From Acidobacteriota bacterium (GTDB lineage Bacteria > Acidobacteriota > Blastocatellia > Pyrinomonadales > Pyrinomonadaceae): a stretch of 12,385 bases of DNA. Below the pieces are notes generated by a model. It saw only the letters and a program-made list of their open reading frames with translations, did no database searches and was not told the DNA's origin. Numbering within the stretch: position 1 is the first letter of the stretch; each line of letters opens with the position of its first letter. Below, one piece after another: positions 5,643 through 12,385 of the stretch. The stretch is taken from the NCBI GenBank assembly GCA_023391155.1, contig JAEWBM010000097.1, positions 1-12,385 on the forward strand, given 5' to 3'. The translations under genes were made by a program, and so were the position numbers.

Positions 5643-6947
5643 ATGTTTTCACAATCTAAAAAGATCCTCTTGCCATTCGTTGTGCTTGCGGTCGTTACGG
5701 CATGCACGCAGCAGACGATGGTAAACAATAACGCAGGTGTCGCCAACACCGGCAACACAAATGCCAATACGGCGGCTCAGCCCGAACCGGATTATAGTTC
5801 CGTGATCGTTACGCTTCCTATCGTGGACGCCTTGCTTCACGATGAGAAATTTCGGAACCGCGTTAGGTCTGAACTTGCCCTCAACGACGAGGAACTCAAG
5901 TCTTTGGTAAACACCGCCCGCGAAGCGGTACTCGAGCTAGAGGAGAACGGGGAAAACGACGAACGCTCCACCACCACCGCCGCCAAAAGAGCCGAAGAAA
6001 AGCTGCGTGAGGCGCTGGGCGAGGAAAAGGCATCACGCCTAATGGCAATGGTTAGGCGACAGATCGCCGGCGGAGAAAGTGCGGCATTTGCCAAGGGAAC
6101 GCCGAATTCGGTTCCCACCGATTCACGAATCGTCGTCAATGCACCTGCATACAGAATGGACGTGTTCGAAAACGGGCAATTGAAAAAGTCTTATAAAGTC
6201 GGCATCGGTTACCCCGAGTTCCCGCTTCCGGTCGGCTTACGAACGGCCGATACCCTTATCTTCAATCCGACATGGACGCCGCCCGATGAACCCTGGGTCA
6301 AGGGCAAGGTCAGTCCCGGCGAAACCGTCGATGCAGGCAGCAAACTTAATCCGCTTGGTATAGTCAAAATACCCATCGGCCTGCCGTCGCTGATACATGC
6401 GGGCAAAGCGGAGAGTCGCCTCGGCACGTTTGCTTCGCACGGATGCGTCGGCCTAACCAACGATCAGGCTCGTGATTTTTCATTGATGCTTTCTGCGCTT
6501 GGGGGTGCTGAACTGTCGGAGTCAGATATTGCCGGATTCCGCAAACAGCCCGACGAAACTAAAGAGATCGATCTTCCGCGCGAAATTCCCGTCGAACTTC
6601 GCTATGAGACGATCGTGGTCGAAGACGGAAAGCTCCACATACTGCGCGACGTTTACGAGCGTGGGACAAATACGGAAGAAAACCTGCGGCGAGTGCTGCA
6701 GGCACACGATGTTTCATTCGATAGCCTTCAAACTGCGGACCAGGATCGCATCTTAGCCGCACTCAAGAAGATGGCCGTCGATGCCGGCGGTGACCCCGTC
6801 GAAGAGAATGCTGACTCGAATTCGAACTCAAAGCCGAACACGAGCGAAAAGGTGACCCGGAACATCAAGGGTGAGAAACGGATCACCATCGAGCTAGCGG
6901 AACTGCGAGGCAAAGGCTACCCGGCCCCGGTCGACGCTACCTTTTAG
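5643..6947 (+). CDS. Lipoprotein L,D-transpeptidase (YkuD domain)
   Basis: This 434-residue protein starts with a lipoprotein signal (VVTAC, lipidated C21), followed by an Asn/Thr-rich linker (about 28-46) and a charged helical region (about 60-140). The YkuD domain spans about 160-340 and has the active-site pattern IHAGK (H252) ... ASHGCVGL, with H266 and nucleophile C268. Such enzymes form 3-3 cross-links in peptidoglycan or attach proteins to it. The residue two after the cysteine is Gly270 where many family members have Arg. The C-terminal part (about 385-434) has an Asn/Ser/Glu-rich stretch and is not recognised. It follows an M23 endopeptidase on the same strand and overlaps a convergent VanY-like gene by 11 bases. 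Confidence 0.87.
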   Translation: MFSQSKKILLPFVVLAVVTACTQQTMVNNNAGVANTGNTNANTAAQPEPDYSSVIVTLPIVDALLHDEKFRNRVRSELALNDEELKSLVNTAREAVLELEENGENDERSTTTAAKRAEEKLREALGEEKASRLMAMVRRQIAGGESAAFAKGTPNSVPTDSRIVVNAPAYRMDVFENGQLKKSYKVGIGYPEFPLPVGLRTADTLIFNPTWTPPDEPWVKGKVSPGETVDAGSKLNPLGIVKIPIGLPSLIHAGKAESRLGTFASHGCVGLTNDQARDFSLMLSALGGAELSESDIAGFRKQPDETKEIDLPREIPVELRYETIVVEDGKLHILRDVYERGTNTEENLRRVLQAHDVSFDSLQTADQDRILAALKKMAVDAGGDPVEENADSNSNSKPNTSEKVTRNIKGEKRITIELAELRGKGYPAPVDATF

Positions 6948-7812
6948 GCGGTACGGCGGACGGAAAATTAGGTACCCAGAAACTGAATTGCCCGGAGAAC
7001 TCCAATCGGAGGCCTCTCTTGGGCAATTCGTCTTGGTGCACACCGAGATAAGTAAAATGCGGCGTATCGTTAGCGATCGTCTGATACCAGCCGTGCTCAT
7101 TGAGAATCTTTCTGACATTAACGTTGCCGAACTCAGCAACATCTAAGGCCAGCATGGCAAGATGCTGAGACGTTCCCGGTGCAGCCACTGAAGAAAAAAT
7201 GGTCCGGTTAAATCCGGTGCTGAACCACCATTTATTCTTTTCCCACTCCATTACCTGCGCGACCTGGTCGGTCGTGGCCATTTGCCGGGCCCTGTTCGCC
7301 GCGGCCGCGGAGATCGCGCCTCGAGCGGTCCAATGCTTGAGAGCAGGCTCAAACCGTGAGATCCAGATACGGTGAGTGTCCCCGTAACCACGTTTAGATG
7401 ATGTTGAGCCGCCCCGAGGCGAAATGCTAAGCCCGCGTCTCGCCGCTGCGGCGCGTGCCTTTATCAGTGCATCCATCGCAGCCGATTGCAGTTCAACGGT
7501 CGTGTTCCCCACCCGCAGCGTCTTTGTTTTCACCTTTGTCTGAAAATCCGATACTTGTTTCTCGTTCTCAAAGACGCCCCTAGACGGGTACTTCACATCG
7601 GAGGTTCCAACGAATATCGCTCCATATTCCTGGAAAACACGATAAGCGACCGGGTTGGTATCGACCGGGCAAACGTCCGCGAGCTTAAGTTTGTCCTTTG
7701 CAAGCCTTTTCTCGACTACAGTCCTAAAGTCTGCAGTTACGGGTGATTGTGCCGAAGCGGCCGCCGTAAATATTACGGCGGAAAGCAAGATCAGGTGGGC
7801 AATTGTTTTCAC
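6937..7812 (-). CDS. Secreted VanY/M15-like putative D,D-carboxypeptidase
   Basis: This 291-residue protein starts at a GTG (7810-7812), in a GTGA overlap with the gene before it. Residues 1-21 are a signal peptide with a likely cut after ASA (position 21), so it should act in the periplasm. The metal-site motifs match its paralogue at 4093-4830: GTSQHLAMLALD (H217, D224) and NDTPHFTYLG (D249, H252). The upstream SISPRG segment is also shared. The canonical VanY catalytic Glu is replaced by Asp249, so it may be an atypical peptidase or a binding protein. It is the last gene of the leftward operon that includes hutIH and converges on the L,D-transpeptidase. Confidence 0.7.
   Translation of the reverse strand: MKTIAHLILLSAVIFTAAASAQSPVTADFRTVVEKRLAKDKLKLADVCPVDTNPVAYRVFQEYGAIFVGTSDVKYPSRGVFENEKQVSDFQTKVKTKTLRVGNTTVELQSAAMDALIKARAAAARRGLSISPRGGSTSSKRGYGDTHRIWISRFEPALKHWTARGAISAAAANRARQMATTDQVAQVMEWEKNKWWFSTGFNRTIFSSVAAPGTSQHLAMLALDVAEFGNVNVRKILNEHGWYQTIANDTPHFTYLGVHQDELPKRGLRLEFSGQFSFWVPNFPSAVPPKR
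7761..7781. repeat. 9-bp perfect inverted repeat with a 3-base centre
   Basis: CCGCCGTAA (7761-7769) and TTACGGCGG (7773-7781) flank ATA. The repeat lies in the signal-peptide codons of the leftward VanY-like gene, about 30 bases after its start, and would form a stable hairpin in that mRNA. It could slow early translation or be chance in alanine-rich, GC-rich codons. Confidence 0.6.
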
Positions 7813-8306
7813 TTGTTTTCTGTTTTCTCCTCGATGATCTCTTTCTTCAGATCGACGTTTTCTTCTATCTCCTCGATCTTCTCTTCTTTTTCTTCCAGTT
7901 TGCCTTCTTTCTCTTCCAGGCGTTCTTTTCGCTCGTGAGACGCCCGCTCGGCGAGAGCGACATACTGTTCACGGATCTTTTCGAGTTCATCAGCGTCCAA
8001 CTCCTCAAGGTCCATCATCTCGTTCTTCGCATGCGTTACGGAACGTATCAACTCATCAAGTTTGATCTGGATCGCCTCTGAATCGCGGTTCTGCGTATTC
8101 TGGATAAGAAAGACCATCAGAAATGTGATGATCGTCGTTCCCGTGTTGATTATCAACTGCCACGTGTCGCTGAACCCGAGCATCGGGCCTGAAAGAGCCC
8201 AAACGATCAGCACCAACACCGCGATTAAGAATGTCGCCGGACGACCGGCCAACGATGATGTCCGCTTTGCGAACCTTGTGAAAAACGAGCCATTTCGCTT
8301 CGCCAT
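7809..8306 (-). CDS. 'Low affinity iron permease' family membrane protein with a long coiled-coil tail
   Basis: This 165-residue protein has two membrane helices (about 24-44 and 50-70) and a family-specific block around them (FSDTWQLIINTGTTIITFLM, then FLIQNTQNRD), matching the bacterial low affinity iron permease family. Bacterial members are named by similarity to yeast Fet4; transport by such short proteins is unproven. Residues about 97-163 are rich in Glu and Lys and should form a charged coiled coil in the cytoplasm. GAGG at 8318-8321 lies 11 bases before the ATG and overlaps the hutH end region, 17 bases downstream of the hutH stop. The stop overlaps the following GTG start in a GTGA arrangement. 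The coding strand of the tail is strongly purine-rich. Confidence 0.8.
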   Translation of the reverse strand: MAKRNGSFFTRFAKRTSSLAGRPATFLIAVLVLIVWALSGPMLGFSDTWQLIINTGTTIITFLMVFLIQNTQNRDSEAIQIKLDELIRSVTHAKNEMMDLEELDADELEKIREQYVALAERASHERKERLEEKEGKLEEKEEKIEEIEENVDLKKEIIEEKTENK

Positions 8307-8323
8307 TACCCCTTGTACCTCAC

Positions 8324-9865
8324 CTATTTATTCAGGATGAATTCTCCAGTGAGGCCGGCGATCGCGTCCATATGACCCTTCATATATTCATCGCTTTCGA
8401 TGAACGGCACGCGCTCCCGTATCTCTCGGTAGATCCCCCTTGTTCCCTGGCCGAGCATCTTGTCATTTCCCAACGACTTACGCCGAAGATCGATGCCCTG
8501 CGCGGCACAGAATAGTTCGATGGATAATATCTGTCGAAGGTTTTCCGCTACTTGCCGCAATTTAAGTACCGAGGTGACCCCCATCGAGACGTGATCCTCA
8601 ACATTTGCTGAACTTGGAATGGTATCGACGCTCGCCGGATGGGCCAGGACCTTATTCTCGGTGCAAAGCGCCGCTGCCGTATACTGTACGATCATAAAGC
8701 CGGAGTTGAGCCCGCCGTTCTCGGTAAGAAAAGCCGGCAGCACGTGAGCATTCGACGCCTCGTCCGTCAGTCGCATCACCCGGCGCTCCGAAATATTCCC
8801 AAGCTCGGCCAGCGCAACCGCGAGGTAATCAAAACAGATCGCCAGCGGTTCCCCGTGAAAATTTCCTCCCGAGATAACATCGATCTTCTCCGGATCATTC
8901 TCATCTACAAATATCAGCGGGTTATCTGTTACAGAATTCAGTTCGATATTCAACAGCCATTCCGCATACTCGATCGCGTCGCGGCAAGCCCCATGAACTT
9001 GCGGCATACAACGCAGCGTATACGCATCCTGAACATTCGCAGGATCATAACCGCGCGTGAAATCGCTTCCGCCCAGTATTCTTCTTAGATTCGCGGCACA
9101 TTCGATCTGTCGCGGATGCGGCCTAACCTGATGGATCCGTTCGTCGAATGCCAGCGGCGTCCCATGCAGCGCCTCAAGGCTCAGGCACCCGGCGATGTCG
9201 GCGAGTTCCGCAAGCCTGATCGCCTTTGCCGTCTCGAGCAGCCCGACCGCGGTCATTATGGTGGTGCCGTTGGTCAGCGCCAAGCCCTCTTTGGCTTTGA
9301 GAACGACCGGTTTTAGCCCGGCAGCATTAAGAGCGTCCGCACCGTCCAAAACCTTGCCCTTATATTCCGCTTGCCCCGCGCCGATCAGCACGCATGCAAA
9401 ATGGGCTAGGGGTGCAAGATCCCCGCTCGCCCCAAGACTTCCCTTTTCCGGGATCACCGGATGAACGCCGCGGTTCAAGCATTCGATTATCAACTCCAGC
9501 GTTTCCGCCCTAATCCCCGAAAACCCTCGTGCCAGCGTATTCGCCCGGATCAGCATTATCGCCCGCACCGTCGGCGTGTCGAACGGCTGGCCAACGCCGA
9601 CGGCGTGGCTAAGTACAATATTTCGCTGCAGCTCCCCCGCCTGCGCCGGCGTGATGATCTTATCTTTAAACGCACCAAATCCGGTCGTGATGCCGTATGC
9701 GATCTCGCCCCTTTCAAGGAGAGTGTCGACAGCCGCCGCCGCTCGATCAACATTCGTCCGCGCCGCGTCGCTCAGAGAAACACGCGGGCTCCCCGCCTCG
9801 CCGTAAGCAACCGCGAGAACCTGCTCAAAAGTTAGCTCTTCACCATTTATAATGATCTCAGACAT
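8324..9865 (-). CDS. hutH: Histidine ammonia-lyase HutH
   Basis: This 513-residue protein has the full family length. GSLGASGDLAPLAH holds the Ala146-Ser147-Gly148 triplet that cyclises into the MIO cofactor, and Y57 in IAYGITTGFG matches the catalytic tyrosine. Further conserved blocks are RNIVLSHAVG (81-90) and, towards the C-terminus, SVTDNPL and SGGNFHGEP. It removes ammonia from L-histidine to give urocanate in the cytoplasm, the first step of histidine use. The start at 9865 directly follows the hutI stop (TGA-ATG), so the two are co-translated. Urocanase (hutU) is not in the window. Related tyrosine or phenylalanine ammonia-lyases share the fold, but the hutI neighbour supports histidine as substrate. 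Confidence 0.95.
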   Translation of the reverse strand: MSEIIINGEELTFEQVLAVAYGEAGSPRVSLSDAARTNVDRAAAAVDTLLERGEIAYGITTGFGAFKDKIITPAQAGELQRNIVLSHAVGVGQPFDTPTVRAIMLIRANTLARGFSGIRAETLELIIECLNRGVHPVIPEKGSLGASGDLAPLAHFACVLIGAGQAEYKGKVLDGADALNAAGLKPVVLKAKEGLALTNGTTIMTAVGLLETAKAIRLAELADIAGCLSLEALHGTPLAFDERIHQVRPHPRQIECAANLRRILGGSDFTRGYDPANVQDAYTLRCMPQVHGACRDAIEYAEWLLNIELNSVTDNPLIFVDENDPEKIDVISGGNFHGEPLAICFDYLAVALAELGNISERRVMRLTDEASNAHVLPAFLTENGGLNSGFMIVQYTAAALCTENKVLAHPASVDTIPSSANVEDHVSMGVTSVLKLRQVAENLRQILSIELFCAAQGIDLRRKSLGNDKMLGQGTRGIYREIRERVPFIESDEYMKGHMDAIAGLTGEFILNK

Positions 9866-11149
9866 TCACAAACTTTTGCTTTTACCTGCCGGACTTCCTC
9901 CCGCAAGAACCGAGGCGACGGGGCTGACGCCGAATTCATATACCGCCGCCCGATGATCTTCGGCGTCGAGAATAATAATATCCGCTCGCTTCCCCAGCTC
10001 GATCGAACCGACCTCTTCACCCATTCCTATCGCAAACGCTGCATTTATCGTCGCCGCATTTATCGCTTCGGCGGGAATAAGTTTCTGATACCTGCAGGCG
10101 ATCGCCATTGTCATCGGTTGCGAAGGGCACGGGGCCGAGCCGGGGTTGAAATCGGTCGAAACGGCTACGGCACAGCCCGCATCGATAAGTTTTCGTGCCG
10201 GCGCAAATTGCGTTTTTCCCGCATTAAAATTTTCGGTCGGGATGACAACGCCGACGGTACCGCTTACGGCAAGCATCTCGATCTCGTCATCCGAGATCGC
10301 ATCCAAATGATCTATAGAAGCGGCGCTTAATTCCACTCCCAGCCGCGATCCGCCAAGATTTGTGAATTGGTCAACATGCGCCTTTACCGCAAATCCCAAC
10401 TCTTTCGCCGCTCCAAAGATCTTCCCTGCCTGCTCTACGCTAAACGCACTCCTCTCAGCGAACACATCCGCAAAGAACGGCGCCTTTCCCCCAAAATGTG
10501 ACGCCTCATACCACTCCCACGCCGCGGGCAGCATTTCTTCACATATCAGTTCTACATAACCGTCCGCGTCGTCCTTGAATTCAGGCGGAATGGCATGTGC
10601 CGCCAAAAACGTCGGCACCATCGAAATAGGATGCGTCTTATCTAGAGCTGCGATAACCCGGACCATCTTCAGCTCCGTCTCCATATCCAACCCGTAACCT
10701 GTCTTTATCTCGCAGGTGGTCGTCCCGCATGCCAGCATCTTGTCGAGCCGAAGAAGCGCATCGGCGACAAGATCTTCTTGCGACGTAGCCCTGGTCGCCT
10801 TAACCGTCGAGATTATCCCGCCGCCCGCCGCAAGAATTTCCAGGTAATCGGCGCCCCTTATCTTCAGCTCAAACTCATTTAGCCGGTCGCCCGCGTAAAC
10901 GATATGCGTGTGCGGATCGACGAAACCCGGCATCACGACCCGCCCCTCGGCGTCGATCATCTCCGCGGCCGTATATACCGACGTGATCTCGTCCGTTGTC
11001 CCGACCGCGGCGATACGTCCATCTGCGACGGCAACCGCACCGTTTTTAATGATGCCGAGTTCCCGCATCGCATCGCCGCGTTTCGGCACGCCGCCCGACG
11101 CACACGTTACCAGCTCGCCGGCATTAAAAACGATCGTGTCAGCGTTCAT
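9866..11149 (-). CDS. hutI: Imidazolonepropionase HutI
   Basis: This 427-residue amidohydrolase converts 4-imidazolone-5-propanoate to N-formimino-L-glutamate, the third step of histidine breakdown. Metal-site motifs are visible: GFVDPHTHIVYAGDR (H80, H82), KAHVDQ (H258), IDHLDA (H281) and STDFNPGS (D333). The family blocks AAGGGIISTVKATR (107-120), EIKTGYGLDMETELKM (147-162) and TFLAAHAIP (180-188) all match HutI rather than other amidohydrolases. Its ATG overlaps the stop of the AhpD-like gene upstream (ATGA) and its stop abuts the hutH start, so the genes form one operon. The length is slightly above the common 400-410 residues. Confidence 0.95.
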   Translation of the reverse strand: MNADTIVFNAGELVTCASGGVPKRGDAMRELGIIKNGAVAVADGRIAAVGTTDEITSVYTAAEMIDAEGRVVMPGFVDPHTHIVYAGDRLNEFELKIRGADYLEILAAGGGIISTVKATRATSQEDLVADALLRLDKMLACGTTTCEIKTGYGLDMETELKMVRVIAALDKTHPISMVPTFLAAHAIPPEFKDDADGYVELICEEMLPAAWEWYEASHFGGKAPFFADVFAERSAFSVEQAGKIFGAAKELGFAVKAHVDQFTNLGGSRLGVELSAASIDHLDAISDDEIEMLAVSGTVGVVIPTENFNAGKTQFAPARKLIDAGCAVAVSTDFNPGSAPCPSQPMTMAIACRYQKLIPAEAINAATINAAFAIGMGEEVGSIELGKRADIIILDAEDHRAAVYEFGVSPVASVLAGGSPAGKSKSL

Positions 11150-11721
11150 CCCAGATTCTCACGCCCGATTCCGAGCGCATCCGCAACGCGATTTATATAA
11201 TTGAACCAAGAGGCGATCAGCGTTATCTGCAATATCCCCGTATCGTCAAATCCTACAGCCCGCAACCGATCGAGATCCGCCGGCGAGATCTTTGTCGCGT
11301 CCTTTGTTAGTTGGACGACGTACTCCACCATTTCCCGTTCGGCCTCGGTTATCGGAGCGGTCCTGTAATCCGCCCTTAGGGCCTCGATCAAACCTTCATC
11401 TAAAGTGACGCGACGCAGAAACTCTGCGTGAGATTCCACTCAGTAAAAGCAATCATTCGTGTGCGACACCATCGTCGCTATCATCTCGTGCTGACGGCGT
11501 TCGAGCGGCAGCTCAGGCGACATCATCGCCGAAAACGCCGAAAACGAGTGGAAAAGAGCGTCCGGGATCAGCGTGTGCGAATCGACGATCGATTCATTTA
11601 TCGTGCTCGCCCCCGGCGCCGGCGTCGCATATTCCTGCGGATATGTCATCCGCGTTTTCATCAAAATATCCTGCAGTTTGGGATCTGCATCCTCAAACTT
11701 GATCGTTTTTATCCATGCCAT
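11146..11721 (-). CDS. Putative selenoprotein: AhpD/CMD-like peroxidase-related protein with a CxxU active site (TGA at 11440-11442 read as Sec)
   Basis: Two in-frame pieces (11440-11721 and 11146-11439) are separated only by one TGA. Read through, they give a 191-residue protein of normal length for the peroxidase-related branch of the AhpD/carboxymuconolactone decarboxylase family. The TGA falls at residue 94 in C91-F-Y-[TGA]-V-E-S-H98. This matches AhpD's CxxCxxxH, with the TGA at the second, catalytic cysteine. E79 lies 12 residues before C91, as the proton-relay Glu does in AhpD. Homologous-looking sequence continues without a break on both sides. The codon after the TGA is GTG, which invites a false second start. 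A hairpin follows directly. It lies between an amino acid permease (29-base overlap) and hutI (4-base overlap). Likely role: thiol/selenol-dependent peroxide reduction. A nonsense mutation is the main alternative. Confidence 0.82.
11403..11442 (-). promoter_or_regulatory. Candidate bacterial SECIS element directly after the in-frame TGA
   Basis: On the mRNA, the TGA at 11442-11440 opens a 40-base structure. A lower stem can pair GAGUG (11441-11437) with CACUU (11407-11403), including one G-U pair. After an internal loop, a perfect 7-bp stem ACGCAGA/UCUGCGU (11429-11423 with 11419-11413) closes a 3-base loop GUU. The loop begins 17 bases after the UGA and has G first, then U. This fits the general bacterial SECIS pattern: a hairpin right behind the UGA, a small loop and an early G. 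The bulged U of the E. coli fdhF element is not seen in the upper stem. Confidence 0.7.
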
Positions 11722-12385
11722 AATGTGAGTGTTTTCGCGGTTTGAAAACTAAATGATAAACGGGGATACCCGCCAGCACAACCGCCGCACCGATCAGCGT
11801 CTCCACCGGACTCCGCATCCCGACAAAAAACAAGACGACCGCCGCCAATACCAAAAACACGATCGGCGTGAACGGATAGAGCGGTGCGTGATAGCCGGAG
11901 TGCTCGCCTCCCGCACGCAGCCGAAAGATCCCGGCGACCGCAACGGCGACAAACAAAATTACGATAAAGAAGAAATAGGAGAGTATCTGCTCAAACGTTC
12001 CCGACAGGATCAGCAATGAGGCCAGCCCGATCTGGATGATCGTCGCCAGATGCGGCGTTCCGAATCGCGGATGCGGACGTCCCACCGCCTCAAAGAAAAG
12101 CCCGTCCCGCGCCATCGCAAAATATACCCGCGGCGACGCGATGATATAAGCAAACAGAGTTCCGATAACCGAAACCGAAACCGCTGCGGCAAACACCATT
12201 CCCCCCGCCGGCCCAAAAAGAGCCTCGCCCGCCAACGCCGCAAACGCTTCATCGTTCGTCACCGACGCCGCCGGGACCAGATACATAAACACGGCACTCG
12301 TGGCGATATATATTAACGAAAGGGCCAAGACCCCGAGCACCAATATCGTTGGAGCGTTTCGCTCAGGCTCCTTCACCTCGCCGAC
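11693..12385 (-). CDS. Amino acid permease, APC superfamily (5' end outside the window)
   Basis: The C-terminal 230 residues are present; the frame is still open at the window edge. The first residues, VGEVKEPERNAP, match the 'GEVKxPxRNxP' motif found in the middle of APC-family amino acid transporters, so about half of a 440-480 residue protein is missing and the apparent GTG at 12376 is not the start. About six membrane helices follow, with the conserved SPRVYFAMARDGLFF loop (cytoplasmic in this family) between the second and third and a PLYPFTP segment before the fifth. It heads the leftward hut operon in this window, so histidine or another amino acid is a reasonable substrate, but the sequence does not decide it. 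Its end overlaps the AhpD-like gene by 29 bases. Confidence 0.88.
   Translation of the reverse strand, partial: VGEVKEPERNAPTILVLGVLALSLIYIATSAVFMYLVPAASVTNDEAFAALAGEALFGPAGGMVFAAAVSVSVIGTLFAYIIASPRVYFAMARDGLFFEAVGRPHPRFGTPHLATIIQIGLASLLILSGTFEQILSYFFFIVILFVAVAVAGIFRLRAGGEHSGYHAPLYPFTPIVFLVLAAVVLFFVGMRSPVETLIGAAVVLAGIPVYHLVFKPRKHSHYGMDKNDQV

Noticed and set aside
8639..9088. 149-residue open frame opposite hutH on the + strand
   Set aside because: It is a shadow of a strongly conserved hutH frame, with Arg-rich composition and no recognisable domain.
11146..11439. Reading this as a separate 97-residue gene starting at GTG 11439
   Set aside because: It lacks the first catalytic Cys and N-terminal half, starts directly after the TGA in the same frame, and its first residues continue the CxxCxxxH motif of the upstream piece.
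11440..11721. A simple pseudogene with a premature stop
   Set aside because: There is no other damage to the frame, the TGA is precisely at the redox Cys codon, and a SECIS-like hairpin follows. It remains the fallback if the genome lacks Sec machinery.
11428..11745. 105-residue Arg/His-rich frame on the + strand
   Set aside because: It is the complement of the AhpD-like gene and permease end, with a composition typical of antisense shadows.

Overview
This window looks like an ordinary chromosomal segment of a Gram-negative-type, moderately GC-rich bacterium. The gene set (a nitrate module with a Rieske protein, VanY-like proteins, and an asparagine-rich lipoprotein linker) suggests an Acidobacteriota member of the Blastocatellia/Pyrinomonadaceae type. 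That placement is an inference from gene content and style, not from a marker gene. Coding density is very high, no gap exceeds about 75 bases, and I see no tRNA, rRNA, CRISPR array, insertion sequence or transposase.

Region 1 (1-4096, + strand) is a nitrate-reduction operon. It begins inside the C-terminus of a molybdopterin oxidoreductase. It continues with a four-cluster ferredoxin-like subunit, a membrane-anchored Rieske protein, a small two-helix membrane protein, a DUF3565-type protein, a NarK-family nitrate/nitrite transporter, a hemerythrin-domain protein and MobA. Neighbouring genes overlap by 1-11 bases or are separated by at most 12 bases (apart from a longer, doubtful overlap at the left edge), so they are probably co-translated. 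Together they would import nitrate, feed electrons to a bis-MGD enzyme and mature its cofactor.

Region 2 (4093-7812) is a small cell-wall island. It holds two paralogous VanY/M15-like proteins on the - strand, one with a signal peptide and one without. They flank a membrane-anchored M23 (LytM) endopeptidase and a lipoprotein L,D-transpeptidase on the + strand.

Region 3 (6937-12385, - strand, read right to left) is a compact operon: an APC-family amino acid permease (5' end outside the window), an AhpD/carboxymuconolactone-decarboxylase-like redox protein, imidazolonepropionase (hutI), histidine ammonia-lyase (hutH), a 'low affinity iron permease' family protein with a coiled-coil tail, and the secreted VanY-like protein. 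The core is histidine degradation; hutU and the last hut step are not in the window.

The most notable feature is in the AhpD-like gene (11146-11721). It is interrupted by a single in-frame TGA (11440-11442) exactly where the second cysteine of the catalytic CxxC motif should be, giving C-F-Y-[TGA]-V-E-S-H. Directly after the TGA the mRNA can form a hairpin with a perfect 7-bp upper stem and a small loop starting with G-U, as expected for a bacterial SECIS element. I read this as one selenoprotein gene with a CxxU active site, which routine gene calling would split into two fragments.
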